A stretch of 64,000 nucleotides of DNA from Sepiola atlantica (GCA_963556195.1 OY744535.1:87423949-87487948), one strand, 5' to 3'; counted from the stretch's first letter, positions 37,923 to 48,299 are shown. Made by a program: numbers and translations. Notes: a model not told the origin generated them from the sequence alone.

Positions 37923-38990
37923 TGTTGTTGTCTGAATTGTGATTGACACACACTTTGAATTAAAAAATAATGAAGCAATCAATTAAAAATTATAATTGGG
38001 TTAACACAATGCATTTTATTCATAATCCCATTATTTTGACAGGATGTTCGGAATAAATTTACCACCTTTTAATGGGAAACCAAAATGTTATATCTTGCCC
38101 ATAATTTATAAAATTTTGAACTTATTGGAGGATATTTTGGGAATAAAGCTCTTTCTCGAAAATGTTTCATTTCCGTCTAGCACTGATGCCTGGCTGTACA
38201 TGAATTTGAAATATACTGCGTGTCTTTCGATAGACGCTTGAAGACTAATGTTATTATGGAAATAAGCTGACGCTTGTTGTTCTAGGCGTTACAGTATATC
38301 TTTTGCTCAAGCTTGTCATAAAAATAATCTATAGAATTTCCACAAAGCGACTAAGTGGTCAGGATATTAGGACTTGTAAAATTGTGCAAATTATTCGATA
38401 GAAATCTCAAAGTTTTTATTGGTGTATGAAAAGGATTTCTGTGTGATGCTACATTAATGAACTTACAATCCGTAATCATGAATTTTATATTGTAATGTAC
38501 GAACATATGTGGAGCAGTATGACGTTCTCTTCCGGTCAAATCACACCAAGTAACATAAAAATAATTTTTTGCATGGATTAGAAATAATGTTCTTATAAAA
38601 AGATATGGAAACTTGGCAGTGAAATAAATGAAACACTAACGTTTTGTCATCTTTTTTGACAGAAGACATCGCATATTACGTTGAACGTCATTTTAAAATA
38701 AGGAATAAAGTATGAATATTGACAATGTTTATTTTACACGACACCTGCAAATGCAAATTATATACAAAATTGAGATCTTGTTTTTGATATTTTTACTTAA
38801 AAATGGATAATTTGTAGTAATTATTAAGACTATTGATCTAACCTTGAATGATATTCTTATTGTGTGTCGTCGTTTCGTCATATGCAATTTCGACCTAATC
38901 CAGGTGCGTATTATCGAACCCAGGAATTTGTATGTCGGACACAGGATTCTGTGTCTTAAAACTCAACACACAGTGTACATGTATTGACGG
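37919..38990. other. Anonymous AT-rich DNA
   Basis: The short open frame at 38,044-38,241 (plus) has no recognised motif. Nothing else was seen. Confidence 0.45.
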
Positions 38991-38991
38991 T

Positions 38992-39047
<56 letters not shown>
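38992..39047. repeat. (TA)n microsatellite
   Basis: TA repeats with one CA interruption. Confidence 0.96.
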
Positions 39048-39393
39048 ATAACTTCTAAAAAAAAGTTTAAGACTGAAGCGTTTTTATTCGATATTTTATT
39101 TTTTTAAATCAGAGTAACTTTCACGATCATGCTGGTACGTGTGCATATATAGAAAGTAATAGTAATACATTTAAAGTGATCGGTTTGAAAAAATATGCTT
39201 GTAATTACAAAACCATATATCACGATGCGAGACATTATTTTCCAAATTTGAAAAAAAGCTTTTAAAGCTTAAATATTTCGACTTAAATGAATGTTTCATT
39301 TATTGATAAACAACTATGACATCGTAATATCTTGTTTTCTATCTGATCTTCATAGATTTACAAACAAACGCTTTCACATGTATTAATATTATA

Positions 39394-39396
<3 letters not shown>

Positions 39397-39452
<56 letters not shown>
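39397..39452. repeat. (TA)n microsatellite
   Basis: About 27 TA units. Confidence 0.97.
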
Positions 39453-39454
<2 letters not shown>

Positions 39455-40590
39455 ACGATTTATTTCAGAACGTAGCTACTTTTAATATAGGACACACATA
39501 CATGGATAGTAATTAAGCAGGACTATTCTACGTCATCGAATACACTTGCATTAATACTTTGATATAATGTGTCAACATGGTACATATAACGCCTGTCTTT
39601 TATTGTAGTATTTCCTCTTTAAAGAGCACTAGAATGAAAACGCATCGTCTGGTAAATTTAAAAAAGTTTTATTTCTTTATAAAATTATTCATTCTGTATC
39701 GATACGCAGTTTTTTTTATTGAATTATATTTTCAATCAAACAATCTTGAATTGTCTGATTTTCAAATATCCAATACATTTATTTTGCTTTTGTTCTAGGA
39801 GAATGTCTTAAGAATTACAGGAATAATTACATTTTATTTTTCATAGTTTCAATTCTATTTTGATAAAACAATATTGAAACAAATATAAATGAAGACAAAA
39901 GAGAAAACAAGACACAAATGTATTCATTAATCTCTGATTCGGGTTTGTCAAATCGTTTCTTTTATATTTTTCTTGGCTTTCTTAATTCTAAATCTGATCA
40001 CATTTCATTTCCTCACGACATGAGTATTTTTTACTTGATCAATTTCGACTCTTTTATAACAGGAAATATCATTATTTTATACTGTTTTCATGATTTTTCG
40101 AAAAACTGTAAATTTATATGAATATTAAGATTTCAATTTATTCAAGTTTCACAAAAACATTAGCAAAACGCAAATGCACGCAATGTAACATAACTTGCTG
40201 AGAAAAAGATAACACATTTGATCTAATGTAGCATGCTGGTAAGTCTATAATCCGCATAAATCTTAATAAAGAATTACTGCATTCATACTTCAGACAATCA
40301 AACTTCCAAACACTCTTTATGTGTCGGTTTACGATCATTTCATTCAAAATAATGTATATTTTACATAAACGTTAAGATATAATTACACTGGTAAATTTTA
40401 AATAACGTATTTTGATATGACAAAGTCAGAACAAAAATCAATTACAACAAAAATAACATTCAAAATGAAAAATATTTTAAAAAATGTAAAAGCTAGAAAA
40501 AAAGTGTTATTTTATCGAAAAGGGTGTAGAACAATACATAGTATAGTTATAAATTCCTTACATAACATGTTGAAAAATATATAATATAAT
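39453..40590. other. Anonymous very AT-rich DNA
   Basis: No gene or repeat recognised; short frames (39,577-39,798 and 39,918-40,121) are phenylalanine-, leucine- and isoleucine-rich as expected from composition. Confidence 0.45.
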
Positions 40591-40592
40591 AA

Positions 40593-40595
<3 letters not shown>

Positions 40596-40631
<36 letters not shown>
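40596..40631. repeat. (TA)n microsatellite
   Basis: About 17 TA units. Confidence 0.95.
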
Positions 40632-40633
<2 letters not shown>

Positions 40634-40819
40634 GCGTTAGAGTTAAATAAATTCCAGAAAAGAAAACCCGAGTGTGAGAGGTCAATGTAATAAACAAAGC
40701 AAGAATAAAATAAAGTAATGAAGCACGGACTCACATATTTACCAGTGCAATAATTTATTTCAACCGTACGGAAAGCGAGGCGATTATATTTTTGAATATA
40801 AAATAAAGAGAAACCCACT

Positions 40820-40925
40820 ATTCAATACACATATAGAGAGAGCGACAACGTATGTAGTACATATATGCAGAGAAGGGGAAATTAACTATTTAAGACGTAG
40901 ATTGAGGGGGAAATAGAGTGACAAC

Positions 40926-40977
<52 letters not shown>

Positions 40978-41175
40978 GAGAGAGAGAAAGTAAGAGAGAC
41001 AACGAGAGAGTAAGAGAGAGAGAGTAAGAGAGGGATACAGAGAGAGAGAATGAGAGATTGAAAGATTAATAACGGAAGGATATACAGTGAGGGGAAAGGG
41101 AACACTACATATATATATATAGAGAGAGAGACATTTGATGATTTACAACAGGAAGTATATATATATTTTTAAAAT
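40820..41175. repeat. Long imperfect inverted repeat, left arm
   Basis: This arm carries blocks whose reverse complements occur in the right arm. Example: AGGGGAAATTAACTATTTAA style text at 40,874-40,890 pairs with TTAAATAGTTAATTTCCCCT at 41,588-41,607. A second block, GATTAATAACGGAAGGATAT then ACAGTG (about 41,063-41,090), pairs with CACTGAATAACCTTCCGTTA (about 41,495-41,514). A third, GATTTACAACAGGAAGTATA (41,140-41,159), pairs with TATACCTTCTATTGTAAATC (41,427-41,446). It contains a TA run (40,932-40,973) and GA-rich tracts. The arms have diverged by many substitutions. Confidence 0.7.
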
Positions 41176-41399
41176 ATAGTCTGTGATTATGACATGGTCG
41201 CTACGTTTCACAGCATTGGTTGTATGATAATCTCTTTTCCTTTTTTTCCTTCCTACTTTTCTCTTACCCCTCCCTCGTAACTTATTTATCAATCACTAGA
41301 CGATAGATTTAAAGACGCTGTAATTTGAATGTCCGGCTTTCATAGACGATTTAAAAAAAGTTGGGGTTAAAACGTTAGAGGAAGACATAGCCAAACTTA

Positions 41400-41665
41400 C
41401 CTAGTTGTTAATATTTCCCCCTCCCTATATACCTTCTATTGTAAATCATACAATTCCCCCTTTCTATATATATGCATTTCTCTGTTTTACCCACACTGAA
41501 TAACCTTCCGTTATAAATCGTGCAATCTCCTCTTCTCTCTATATATATTAAATGGGTTGTCAGTATCTTTCCCATTCAATGTACATCTTAAATAGTTAAT
41601 TTCCCCTGTCTCCATATATGTATTTAAGATATTGCTGCTTTCTGTATATATATATTGCATAGTGA
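41400..41665. repeat. Long imperfect inverted repeat, right arm
   Basis: This is the reverse-complement partner of 40,820-41,175, separated from it by roughly 225 bases of unrelated sequence. Within it a looser direct repeat is visible: TATTGTAAATCATACAATTC near 41,438 and GTTATAAATCGTGCAATCTC near 41,510, each followed by CCC/CTC and CTATATATAT. The whole could be the two halves of a decayed foldback element or an inverted duplication of a minisatellite. Confidence 0.7.
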
Positions 41666-41789
41666 GTGTTAGTTTCTCTTCATTTCATTTTTTTTAAATG
41701 CAATCCCCTCGCCTGCATGCTTGTATAAGTACGTAGAGTAAAACTAAATTATTGCACCGGTTATCATGTTGTTCCGTGTTACTTTACTT

Positions 41790-41792
<3 letters not shown>

Positions 41793-41820
<28 letters not shown>

Positions 41821-41821
41821 G

Positions 41822-41885
<64 letters not shown>
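41793..41885. repeat. (TA)n microsatellite with a GT insert
   Basis: TA repeats are interrupted by GGTGTGTG at about 41,821. Confidence 0.96.
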
Positions 41886-41888
<3 letters not shown>

Positions 41889-42051
41889 GACGAAACATTT
41901 TTTATTTATTTTTGCTTGCGAGATGTAACCGTTGTGTTTTTTAGTATTTATCTGCTAACTAACCAGTTAAGACTATGCTTAGTACGGCATCCAGTCGCCC
42001 TTAATCGGACGTGTAATACAATTATTTTTCAAATATGTTTTTAAATTGCAC

Positions 42052-42114
42052 GTACATATATGTATGTATTTATATGTATATATATATTTTATATATATAT
42101 GTATATATATATAT

Positions 42115-42184
<70 letters not shown>
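42052..42184. repeat. (TA)n-(GT)n compound microsatellite
   Basis: Mixed TA/TG/TTTA repeats, then about 31 bases of GT. Confidence 0.96.
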
Positions 42185-42185
<1 letters not shown>

Positions 42186-42373
42186 CGAGGCAGCATTTTT
42201 TCTCTAAAGCACGTATTATTAACAATAACCGACAACCGATGTCTGGATATTTTTGTATGGATCCCTTCCATTTTTTGGATTAAAGTCTGATGAATCTGCC
42301 GTAATTTTCTTCATTTACCTATCAAGTCAACCCAATATTTTCATGTACTTGTATGACATTTTTCTTAAAATTA

Positions 42374-42416
42374 TCATCTTGAGAAAGTCTTACAAATAAA
42401 GACGAAACGTTGATGA
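42374..42416 (+). ncRNA. Hammerhead-like / Penelope end motif (relic)
   Basis: The order is TCATC, TTGAGA, a hairpin GTCTT-ACAAATA-AAGAC, GAAACGTT, then GATGA, which pairs with the first TCATC. It resembles CUGANGA-hairpin-GAAA with a closing helix I, but the core has an extra base (CTTGAGA) and helix III is minimal. The same motif, with GAAACG-type endings, occurs beside Penelope-like coding relics at 45,458, 56,531 and 58,661. Penelope-like elements are known to carry hammerheads in their terminal repeats, so this may be an isolated terminal fragment. Confidence 0.4.
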
Positions 42417-42488
42417 ATACATAAGAAAACATATTTATGGTGTTTCCTTTTTCATTTCCATCACGTCGGATTACCTTCATCCTTCCTT

Positions 42489-42491
<3 letters not shown>

Positions 42492-42575
<84 letters not shown>
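42492..42575. repeat. (TA)n microsatellite
   Basis: About 40 TA units with one CA. Confidence 0.97.
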
Positions 42576-42577
<2 letters not shown>

Positions 42578-42676
42578 GGTAATAATCCAAGTGAAAAATA
42601 TCCACAGGGTGGTAATCCAGAGAATTTTAACCGGGTTTATAAAAAGTGCTCAATATCAGAATAGAGCTTTATATAT

Positions 42677-42951
42677 GATAATTTTATTTACACAGACATG
42701 TAAAAATCTGCGACACTGGCATGTCGATGTTATCGATCAACAGTTACTATAAACTGAGATCTCATCAGGCAGTTAGAATCCGATCTTAACCTCAGATCAT
42801 ATTTGGAGAGAGAACCTCTCTCCAAATATGATCTGAGGTTAAGATCGGATTCTAACTCTTCCTGATGAGATCTCAGTTTATAGTAACTGTTGATCGATAA
42901 CATCGACATGCCAGTGTCGCAGATTTTGTACATGTCTGTGTAAATAAAATT

Positions 42952-42954
<3 letters not shown>
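42677..42954. mobile_element. Near-perfect palindromic foldback element (MITE-like)
   Basis: Arms 42,677-42,812 and 42,816-42,954 (136 and 139 bases) are reverse complements except for two small differences: A versus CA near 42,706, and CAG versus AAGAG near 42,775. They are separated by only three bases (AAC, 42,813-42,815). The palindrome continues into flanking TATATA on both sides, and a TA microsatellite borders the right side, consistent with insertion at TA. There is no internal unique sequence and no coding capacity. The near-identity of the arms suggests it is young or kept uniform by gene conversion. Single-stranded DNA or RNA from it would form one long hairpin. Confidence 0.92.
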
Positions 42955-43010
<56 letters not shown>

Positions 43011-43011
43011 G
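42955..43011. repeat. (TA)n microsatellite
   Basis: TA repeats directly right of the palindromic element, with one TTTA interruption. Confidence 0.96.
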
Positions 43012-43202
43012 ATGTATTTTTATGTAATAATTTGGTGGTTATTGCAGCATTCGTTATTCTTCGTATACTATTATTTCAATTGCCGCACTTCCGAAGTAAT
43101 TTAGATGCAGAGAGCTGCATTATAAGTCGCCATTAACTATAAAAGACTTATTTTTCATGTACATATAATTTTATATTAATGTTATTCGTACTTAAATGTA
43201 AT

Positions 43203-43244
43203 CCATGGATACGTGTGTCTGGCTCACAGCCGTAAGCAGCATGG
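43203..43244 (-). ncRNA. Hammerhead-like 3' end of a SINE, inverted copy (relic)
   Basis: Minus-strand reading gives CCATG, CTGCTTA, CGGCTGTGAGCCA, GACA, then CACGTATC and CATGG. The closing helix CCATG/CATGG is intact, and helix II forms with GGC and GCC around TGTGA. The catalytic CTGATGA and GAAA are mutated here (CTGCTTA and GACA). It is 42 nt long, like the plus-strand copy at 43,544, and similarity to that copy continues past the motif (GGATTAC, then AATAACATTAATA). Confidence 0.5.
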
Positions 43245-43468
43245 CTTGCTTAAAATGAAATTAATACAAATATATATTAACGAAAATACGTATTATATAG
43301 TAAAGGGCGACTGATAATGCAATTTCTGCATTTTAATAACTTACGAAGTGAGACGATCGAAATAATAGTAAGCAAAAAAATCAACGAACGCGGCAATCAC
43401 CAATATAAATAATTACATAAAACTACATTAAGATTTGAGGTGATAAAAATCGTACATATTTCTAGACA

Positions 43469-43600
43469 GGGCGTCTTGGTCCAGTAGTAAAGACAATTGG
43501 CTATGGCTATCAATATCGAAGGTTCGATCCTTGTCTTAGTTAGCCATGTTGATGACGAGTGTGAGCCAGAAACGCGTGTCCATGGATTACTTTTATATAC
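43469..43600 (+). mobile_element. tRNA-derived SINE with hammerhead-like 3' part
   Basis: A good A box (TGGTCCAGTAGT, 43,477-43,488) and a very good B box (GGTTCGATCCT, 43,521-43,531) are spaced as in a tRNA-type Pol III promoter. The cloverleaf is not complete, so it is SINE-like and not a tRNA gene. Right after the tRNA-like part comes a 42-nt hammerhead-like fold (43,544-43,585), then AT-rich sequence. The head matches the relic at 24,822. SINEs that carry a hammerhead downstream of a tRNA-like promoter are known from schistosomes (the Sm-alpha family), which makes this composite plausible. Confidence 0.65.
43544..43585 (+). ncRNA. Hammerhead-ribozyme-like fold inside the SINE
   Basis: The pieces in order are CCATG, TTGATGA (consensus CTGATGA with the first C changed to T), a 13-nt helix II segment CGAGTGTGAGCCA, GAAAC, loop GCGT, GTC, and CATGG. 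The last pairs perfectly with CCATG, and the predicted cleavage is after C43,580. Length and order match the relics at 2,069 and 43,203. Loss of C3 is expected to abolish or strongly reduce cleavage in this copy; helix II is also weak. Confidence 0.55.
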
Positions 43601-43610
43601 GTATAACATT

Positions 43611-44285
43611 AATACAAATATTAAACACAATTGGCAGACATTTGAAAAATAGTAGTTATCGCCATCTTAGAAGTTCACAAGGGCAAATATGAATAGGTAG
43701 GTCAATTTAGAACGTGCTTGGAGGTTGACAAATAGATAAAAGTTATATGGAACATTAAGACATGAGGCTAATAAGAATAATTGTAAGATCACTATGAACA
43801 GTTCCGAGAAACCCAGTAAAAACGAATGAGATAAATCAAAATGAGTATTAGCAGCACACAAAGCATGTCGCTGATCAAAATAGCTGAACTATTTAGAAAG
43901 GTTTTCTACTCCAGAAGGAAACCCACGAAGCCAGCTGACAGGAAAACACCGCATCCTAAATAAGGTGGCAATCGGCTCGAGACGGAACCCTGAGTGTGGG
44001 CGCAAAAGAGGCATTTTTATCGCCAAAGTCAAGGACGACGTAGGTGTAAAAATATCACGTGACAGCTTTTGTTTTTTTGCGCTAAATATACCGCTGACAG
44101 TTGATTTTTTAAAGTAAAATATTAATTACGTTTTAAGATGCTATTTTTGACGTAGCTTGTATGTGTTTGCCCATGACGTGGGTCAGTTAATATCATAAGA
44201 TTAGGGTAACTATCAATCCTATAAATTTATTAAGTGAAGCCAAATATCACGTATCGGGATGAGGGTTGCTTTTTATACTCTTAGA
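43611..44285. other. Anonymous DNA
   Basis: No gene recognised. The patch 43,900-44,050 is less AT-rich but has no open frame of note. Confidence 0.45.
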
Positions 44286-44299
44286 ATCCTTCCATTTTT

Positions 44300-44340
44300 G
44301 TTATTATCATCATCATCATTATTATTATTATTTATAGCAA

Positions 44341-44372
<32 letters not shown>

Positions 44373-44415
44373 GTAGTAGTAGTAATAGTAGTAGGTATAG
44401 TAGTAGTAGTGGTGC

Positions 44416-44447
<32 letters not shown>

Positions 44448-44480
44448 ATAGTAGTAGTAGTAGTAGTACGAGGAGAAGAA
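44300..44480. repeat. (ATC/ATT)n-(AGT)n array
   Basis: Short ATC and ATT runs, then a long AGT-rich run with GGT and AAT variants. The frames across it are artefacts. Confidence 0.96.
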
Positions 44481-44679
44481 GGAGTAGTAAGAGTTGTAGT
44501 AGAAGCTTTCGGATGTTTTTAGTTCGATTTGTTCTTATACCTCAGGTCAATACCGCAGACATTGAAGTTGTGCCTTAACACTTTCTCCGTTTGTAAGTGT
44601 ATTTATTTTTTGCAAGAAATTGAATGGAAATTGCCTCGTCTGTCTGGTGGATTTTAGTTGTTGTTACAAACGTTCCGAA

Positions 44680-44814
44680 TACAGATGGATTAAATTGAAC
44701 TTCTTTTCATTTCTATAGAATAACTAATCCCCTATTTACTTCGGTATCAAACGGGCAAGCCATTTCAATGGTTAAGCAGATTATCGTGTGGTTTCTTGTT
44801 GATAAAGCCTTCGA
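44680..44814 (-). mobile_element. Repeat-flank module left of an ATT array
   Basis: The sequence CGGTATCAAACGGGCAAGCC then ATTTCAATGGTTAAGCAGAT and GTGTGGTTTCTTGTTGATAA resembles the module at 11,630-11,695, also placed just left of an ATT array. It is a recurrent repeat of unknown class, probably linked to the trinucleotide arrays. Confidence 0.45.
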
Positions 44815-44960
44815 TATTATTATTTTTGATATCATAATTATTATTATCATTATTATTATTATTATTATTATTAGTAGTAGTAGTAGTAGTAGTATTAGTA
44901 CCATTATTATTATTAATAATATTATCATTATTACTATTATTATACTAATTATTATTATTA

Positions 44961-45001
<41 letters not shown>
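44815..45001. repeat. (ATT)n-(AGT)n-(ATT)n array
   Basis: About 185 bases of trinucleotide repeats with a central AGT block; directly abuts the 3' end of the LINE copy to the right. Confidence 0.97.
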
Positions 45002-45399
45002 TGTACTCACTAGTTCTTTTTATCGGCAGTGATTGCTCACCTTAGAGTCTCAGTGACAACAAGCCTCTCAAGAGCTCCAGTATTTTCCACCTCTTTTCGA
45101 TCACAAACGCACATTATATTGCGGTATCGCAACAACAGTGTACCATTGATTTCTTGCTGGCAACATCTATTGGTCTCCCCTGGGATTTGGGTGAAAATAT
45201 TCGAGTGGAGGTCTGGTTAGTTCACCTCCTCTTCGGTCTTCCGATTCTTTTTTACCCTCTACGACTATTTTGTATAGTGTAAGCCGATGACGGTTCATTT
45301 TTGGGGAAGGGGGGCGGCTTATGATATTTCTACCAATTTACGCTCATTGGTTGGTCACGCGATGTTCGACCTGTTGTTTTGTGTTCTGCCTGTTGCAAC

Positions 45400-45601
45400 T
45401 TCCATGTGAATTGTATAATGTTGGGTATTAGGCCTAACTGTCTAACCTTGAGTGTTATCATCACAACGTTTCGACCGTTGTAACATCCGGCTTTCTTCAG
45501 GAATATATCATCGAACTCGGGAATATTGCTGCCGAAGTCGGGAATTCAATACACTATGGAAACTATTAATTATAAATACTAGAAAAGGTAATAATAATTA
45601 T

Positions 45602-45633
<32 letters not shown>

Positions 45634-45855
45634 AGGTAACTAATATAATGTTCACTTCGTCTTACAAAGGAAGATAGTTTCACTTTTTATCTCCTTATGT
45701 GGTAAGCCATGCCTTATTTTTCGATATTTCCACGCATTATGGCTATCCGGTGTTCTTCTAGCCTTACTTTTAGTTTGTGATATGTTTCAATTTTGTATAT
45801 TTTACCACACTTACATGAAATAGCATACACGCAGTTCTTAGTCATACCTTTTTCC
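45400..45855 (-). mobile_element. 5'-truncated Penelope-like element nested in the LINE
   Basis: Minus-strand translation from 45,845 gives TKNCVYAISCKCGKIYKIET, then YHKLKVRLEEHRIAIMRGN and, past one stop, GMAYH. This is the GIY-YIG endonuclease pattern of Penelope-like elements (GVYxIxC-CGKxYIGET--LKxRlxEH), here VYA in place of IY and YKIET in place of YIGET. Downstream lie an AT tract and TA run (45,610-45,632) and a hammerhead-like motif at 45,501-45,458. Family-A LINE sequence is found on both sides, so the fragment seems to have inserted into the LINE. Exact edges and target-site duplication are not resolved. Confidence 0.7.
45458..45501 (-). ncRNA. Hammerhead-like motif at Penelope-like element end (relic)
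   Basis: Minus-strand order: CCTGAAGA (matching CUGANGA), a stem-loop with GCCG and CGGT, GAAACGTTG, then TGATGA. The helix II pairing is interrupted at its base, and helix III is minimal. Located at the 3' side of the GIY-YIG relic, where terminal-repeat hammerheads are known in this class. Confidence 0.45.
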
Positions 45856-48022
45856 GCAGAAGTGTTGATTCTCACAAGATGCTGTTGGAGAGTTTAGTCG
45901 CTCCTGAATGTTGTCCATGTGACTTGTTGCCATTCGTAGATGATGCGGATGGGTTTCCCCATTCAAGCATGTTCTTAAAGATTGCAGCGGTTTTGATCAT
46001 TACTGTACTTTGTAAGGTCCCAATAATCCCCTTGATTCCTATTTCTCCCAGTCTGTTCGCCATTTTTTTTGTGACAGTTCCTAATGCTCCTTCTATTATT
46101 GGTATTATATTTGCTTTCTTCATCCTTCATATTCTTTTACGTTCTCTTGCAAGTTCAATGTACTTGCTTCGGAGTTCCGTCTCTTTGATCTTAACTCAGG
46201 GTCTGCTGGAACGCCGAAGTCAACGATTTGGCAGGAGCTCCCCTTCTTGTCGATTATTATAACATCCAGTCTTTTTGCTTGCATAACTTTATCTGTTTGT
46301 ACCGCCATATTTAAGAGGATGTTGTGTTTTTCGTTTTTCAGCAATGCCTCTAGTTTATGTGTGTTCCATTTGTCTTCGTGTTTGAATGCAATCGTTTGCT
46401 GTCTTTGTTTTATATTTGTGGGAGGTAGGGGCTAGTTTTCTGCATCTACTTATTATATGATAACTGTTATGTCGCATGTCCAAACAGTTTGCATTTATTG
46501 TTTTTCTGTGTTTATCTATTGCAGCTTTACTGTAGTTTTTTTTTAATCGCATTGTTCTGTGCAGCCGTCAGTAATGAGTCCGTTTCTTTTTTCAATGGTC
46601 TTTTACTTTGTCATGCCCAGCTATTTTCGTTGGTCTCTTCTTTCGTCAGCCATTTGTATTCCCACTTTTCTTTTATTGTCATTTTTGTTTCTGGTTTCGG
46701 TGCCTCTCGAGTTGTTGGTTGGGACGGTGTATCTTGCTGCGGTGATTAGCATTTCTGTGCTTTGTCTTATGTATTTCTCCATTACTGTTTTGTGTCTGTA
46801 ACACAGTCTTATATATTCACCAGTCATCTTCCCACTTTCTGTTTGTCATCTAGATCCTGTCAGTATCGTATTTTGGGTATAGTGCATTGTACATTGGCAT
46901 TAATGTTTTAGACCTCTGCTCCAGGTGCCTAAGTTGTTCTTTAGTCCAGTCTATGAATTGCCCAGAGTGTCTGATTAGTTACACCGCATATGTGTGTATT
47001 CCTTTCACTAAATTTCGGCTATATAATTTTGTTTCTAAGAGTTTAGTTTTGTTCTTCGGAATCATAATTTACCAATCTTCTCTTTCATTTCTATAGATTT
47101 TATGGTAACTTCTTTCAGAACTCCCAAATATCTATGGCTCTCCTATTCGCCTAGCGACCTCATCTCATTTATGTTGGGCATTTCTATGCCCTCTATTGTC
47201 TCCAGTGTTTCTCTTTATATCTCTAGCAGTGAATAATTGTGTCCATTCTGAATGAAATTTGAATGCCGATGCTAAATATCCTAGTCGTATTTATCACGTT
47301 TTTTAGTTCCTTGTTGGCGTTTTTGTAAAAAGTTCCAGATCGTCTATGCACATCTGGTGGTGTATTCGTTGTTCTGTTTCTGTGATGTTGTATCCTGTAT
47401 CACCTTTTCTGTGTATGTAGGTGAGTGGCATCATAGCTATCATAAACTATAGTTGTTATTGAGAGTCTCTACGGAAAATGCCTCTCTCTATTTTGGCTCT
47501 CAGTATAAGTTTGTTATTTAGCTGGCAGTTCTAGTCTCTATGGTTCGATTGCTTTTTTATGAGATTAATTATCCTGTCGGGTGTCTATTATATTTAGAGG
47601 TGTTTTGTCGTAAGCTTTCTTTTAGTCACCCTACGCTATAGATATATTTTTTCTGCATTTTACCTCTTTCATGATCTTTTGATATATGTATAGCGGAGCA
47701 CGTGTTCCTATTTCCGTTTCCAACATCTTTTTTTAACTCGAGGAGCAGATCACGATTGTTCATGGAGTGGTAGATTTGTTATCCAGTTGTGCCGTAATGA
47801 TTTGCACTTGATATTAAACGTGTTATTGGTATGTGGTTGCTTGTGATCGTTTCGTATTTGGTATTTTGGTTATGAGCGTTGTCTATCCTTTGCTCAACCA
47901 GTCCGGTACGTCTGTTTTGTGGATACCTCATCTCAGTTTCTGCGCTACCCTTTTATAGAAATCATGATTTTTTTTCAACCAGTGCATATATTCCATCGTG
48001 GCCTGTTGATTTTGTTTTTACA

Positions 48023-48023
<1 letters not shown>

Positions 48024-48077
<54 letters not shown>

Positions 48078-48157
48078 GTATTATTATTATTATATTCACA
48101 CATGTTTTTGGTTTTGTCGTAGTTGTAGTAGTTGTAATAATGATAATAATTATAATG

Positions 48158-48255
<98 letters not shown>
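48024..48255. repeat. (ATT)n and (AAT)n arrays facing each other
   Basis: An ATT run (48,024-48,093) and an AAT run (48,134-48,255) are separated by about 40 bases of other sequence. They lie at the 5' border of the LINE copy. Because the runs are complementary they could pair as a long hairpin. Confidence 0.96.
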
Positions 48256-48299
48256 CTGAACCTTGTAAGGAGGTAGCACTCACATGACTAGTCGTATAC

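Larger units (their letters stand above)
45002..47995 (-). mobile_element. LINE family A: long decayed copy with RT and REL endonuclease
   Basis: Minus-strand pieces appear in polyprotein order from the right. NKINRPRWN (about 48,020-47,990) matches the GPGPDG-type start of the RT. KKAYDK (about 47,600) is the RT A motif. HHQMCIDDLELFTK holds the catalytic box as CIDD (47,350-47,339). At 46,344-46,120, ILLNMAVQTDKVMQAKRLDV continues into IIIDKK, then CQIVDFGVPAD; this is the restriction-like endonuclease with its K/RPD and D residues, here RLD. At 46,123-45,872, NIIPIIEGALGTVTKKMANR and NRLGEIGIKGIIGT form the C-terminal end. This layout marks an R2/R4/Dong-type element. Many frameshifts make it dead. 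A Penelope-like fragment interrupts it at about 45,400-45,855. Confidence 0.8.

Noticed and set aside
43469..43545. Functional tRNA gene
   Set aside because: A and B boxes are good, but acceptor and anticodon stems do not pair and the sequence continues as a SINE.
45879..46262. 127-codon plus-strand frame
   Set aside because: Antisense shadow of the LINE REL-endonuclease domain on the minus strand.
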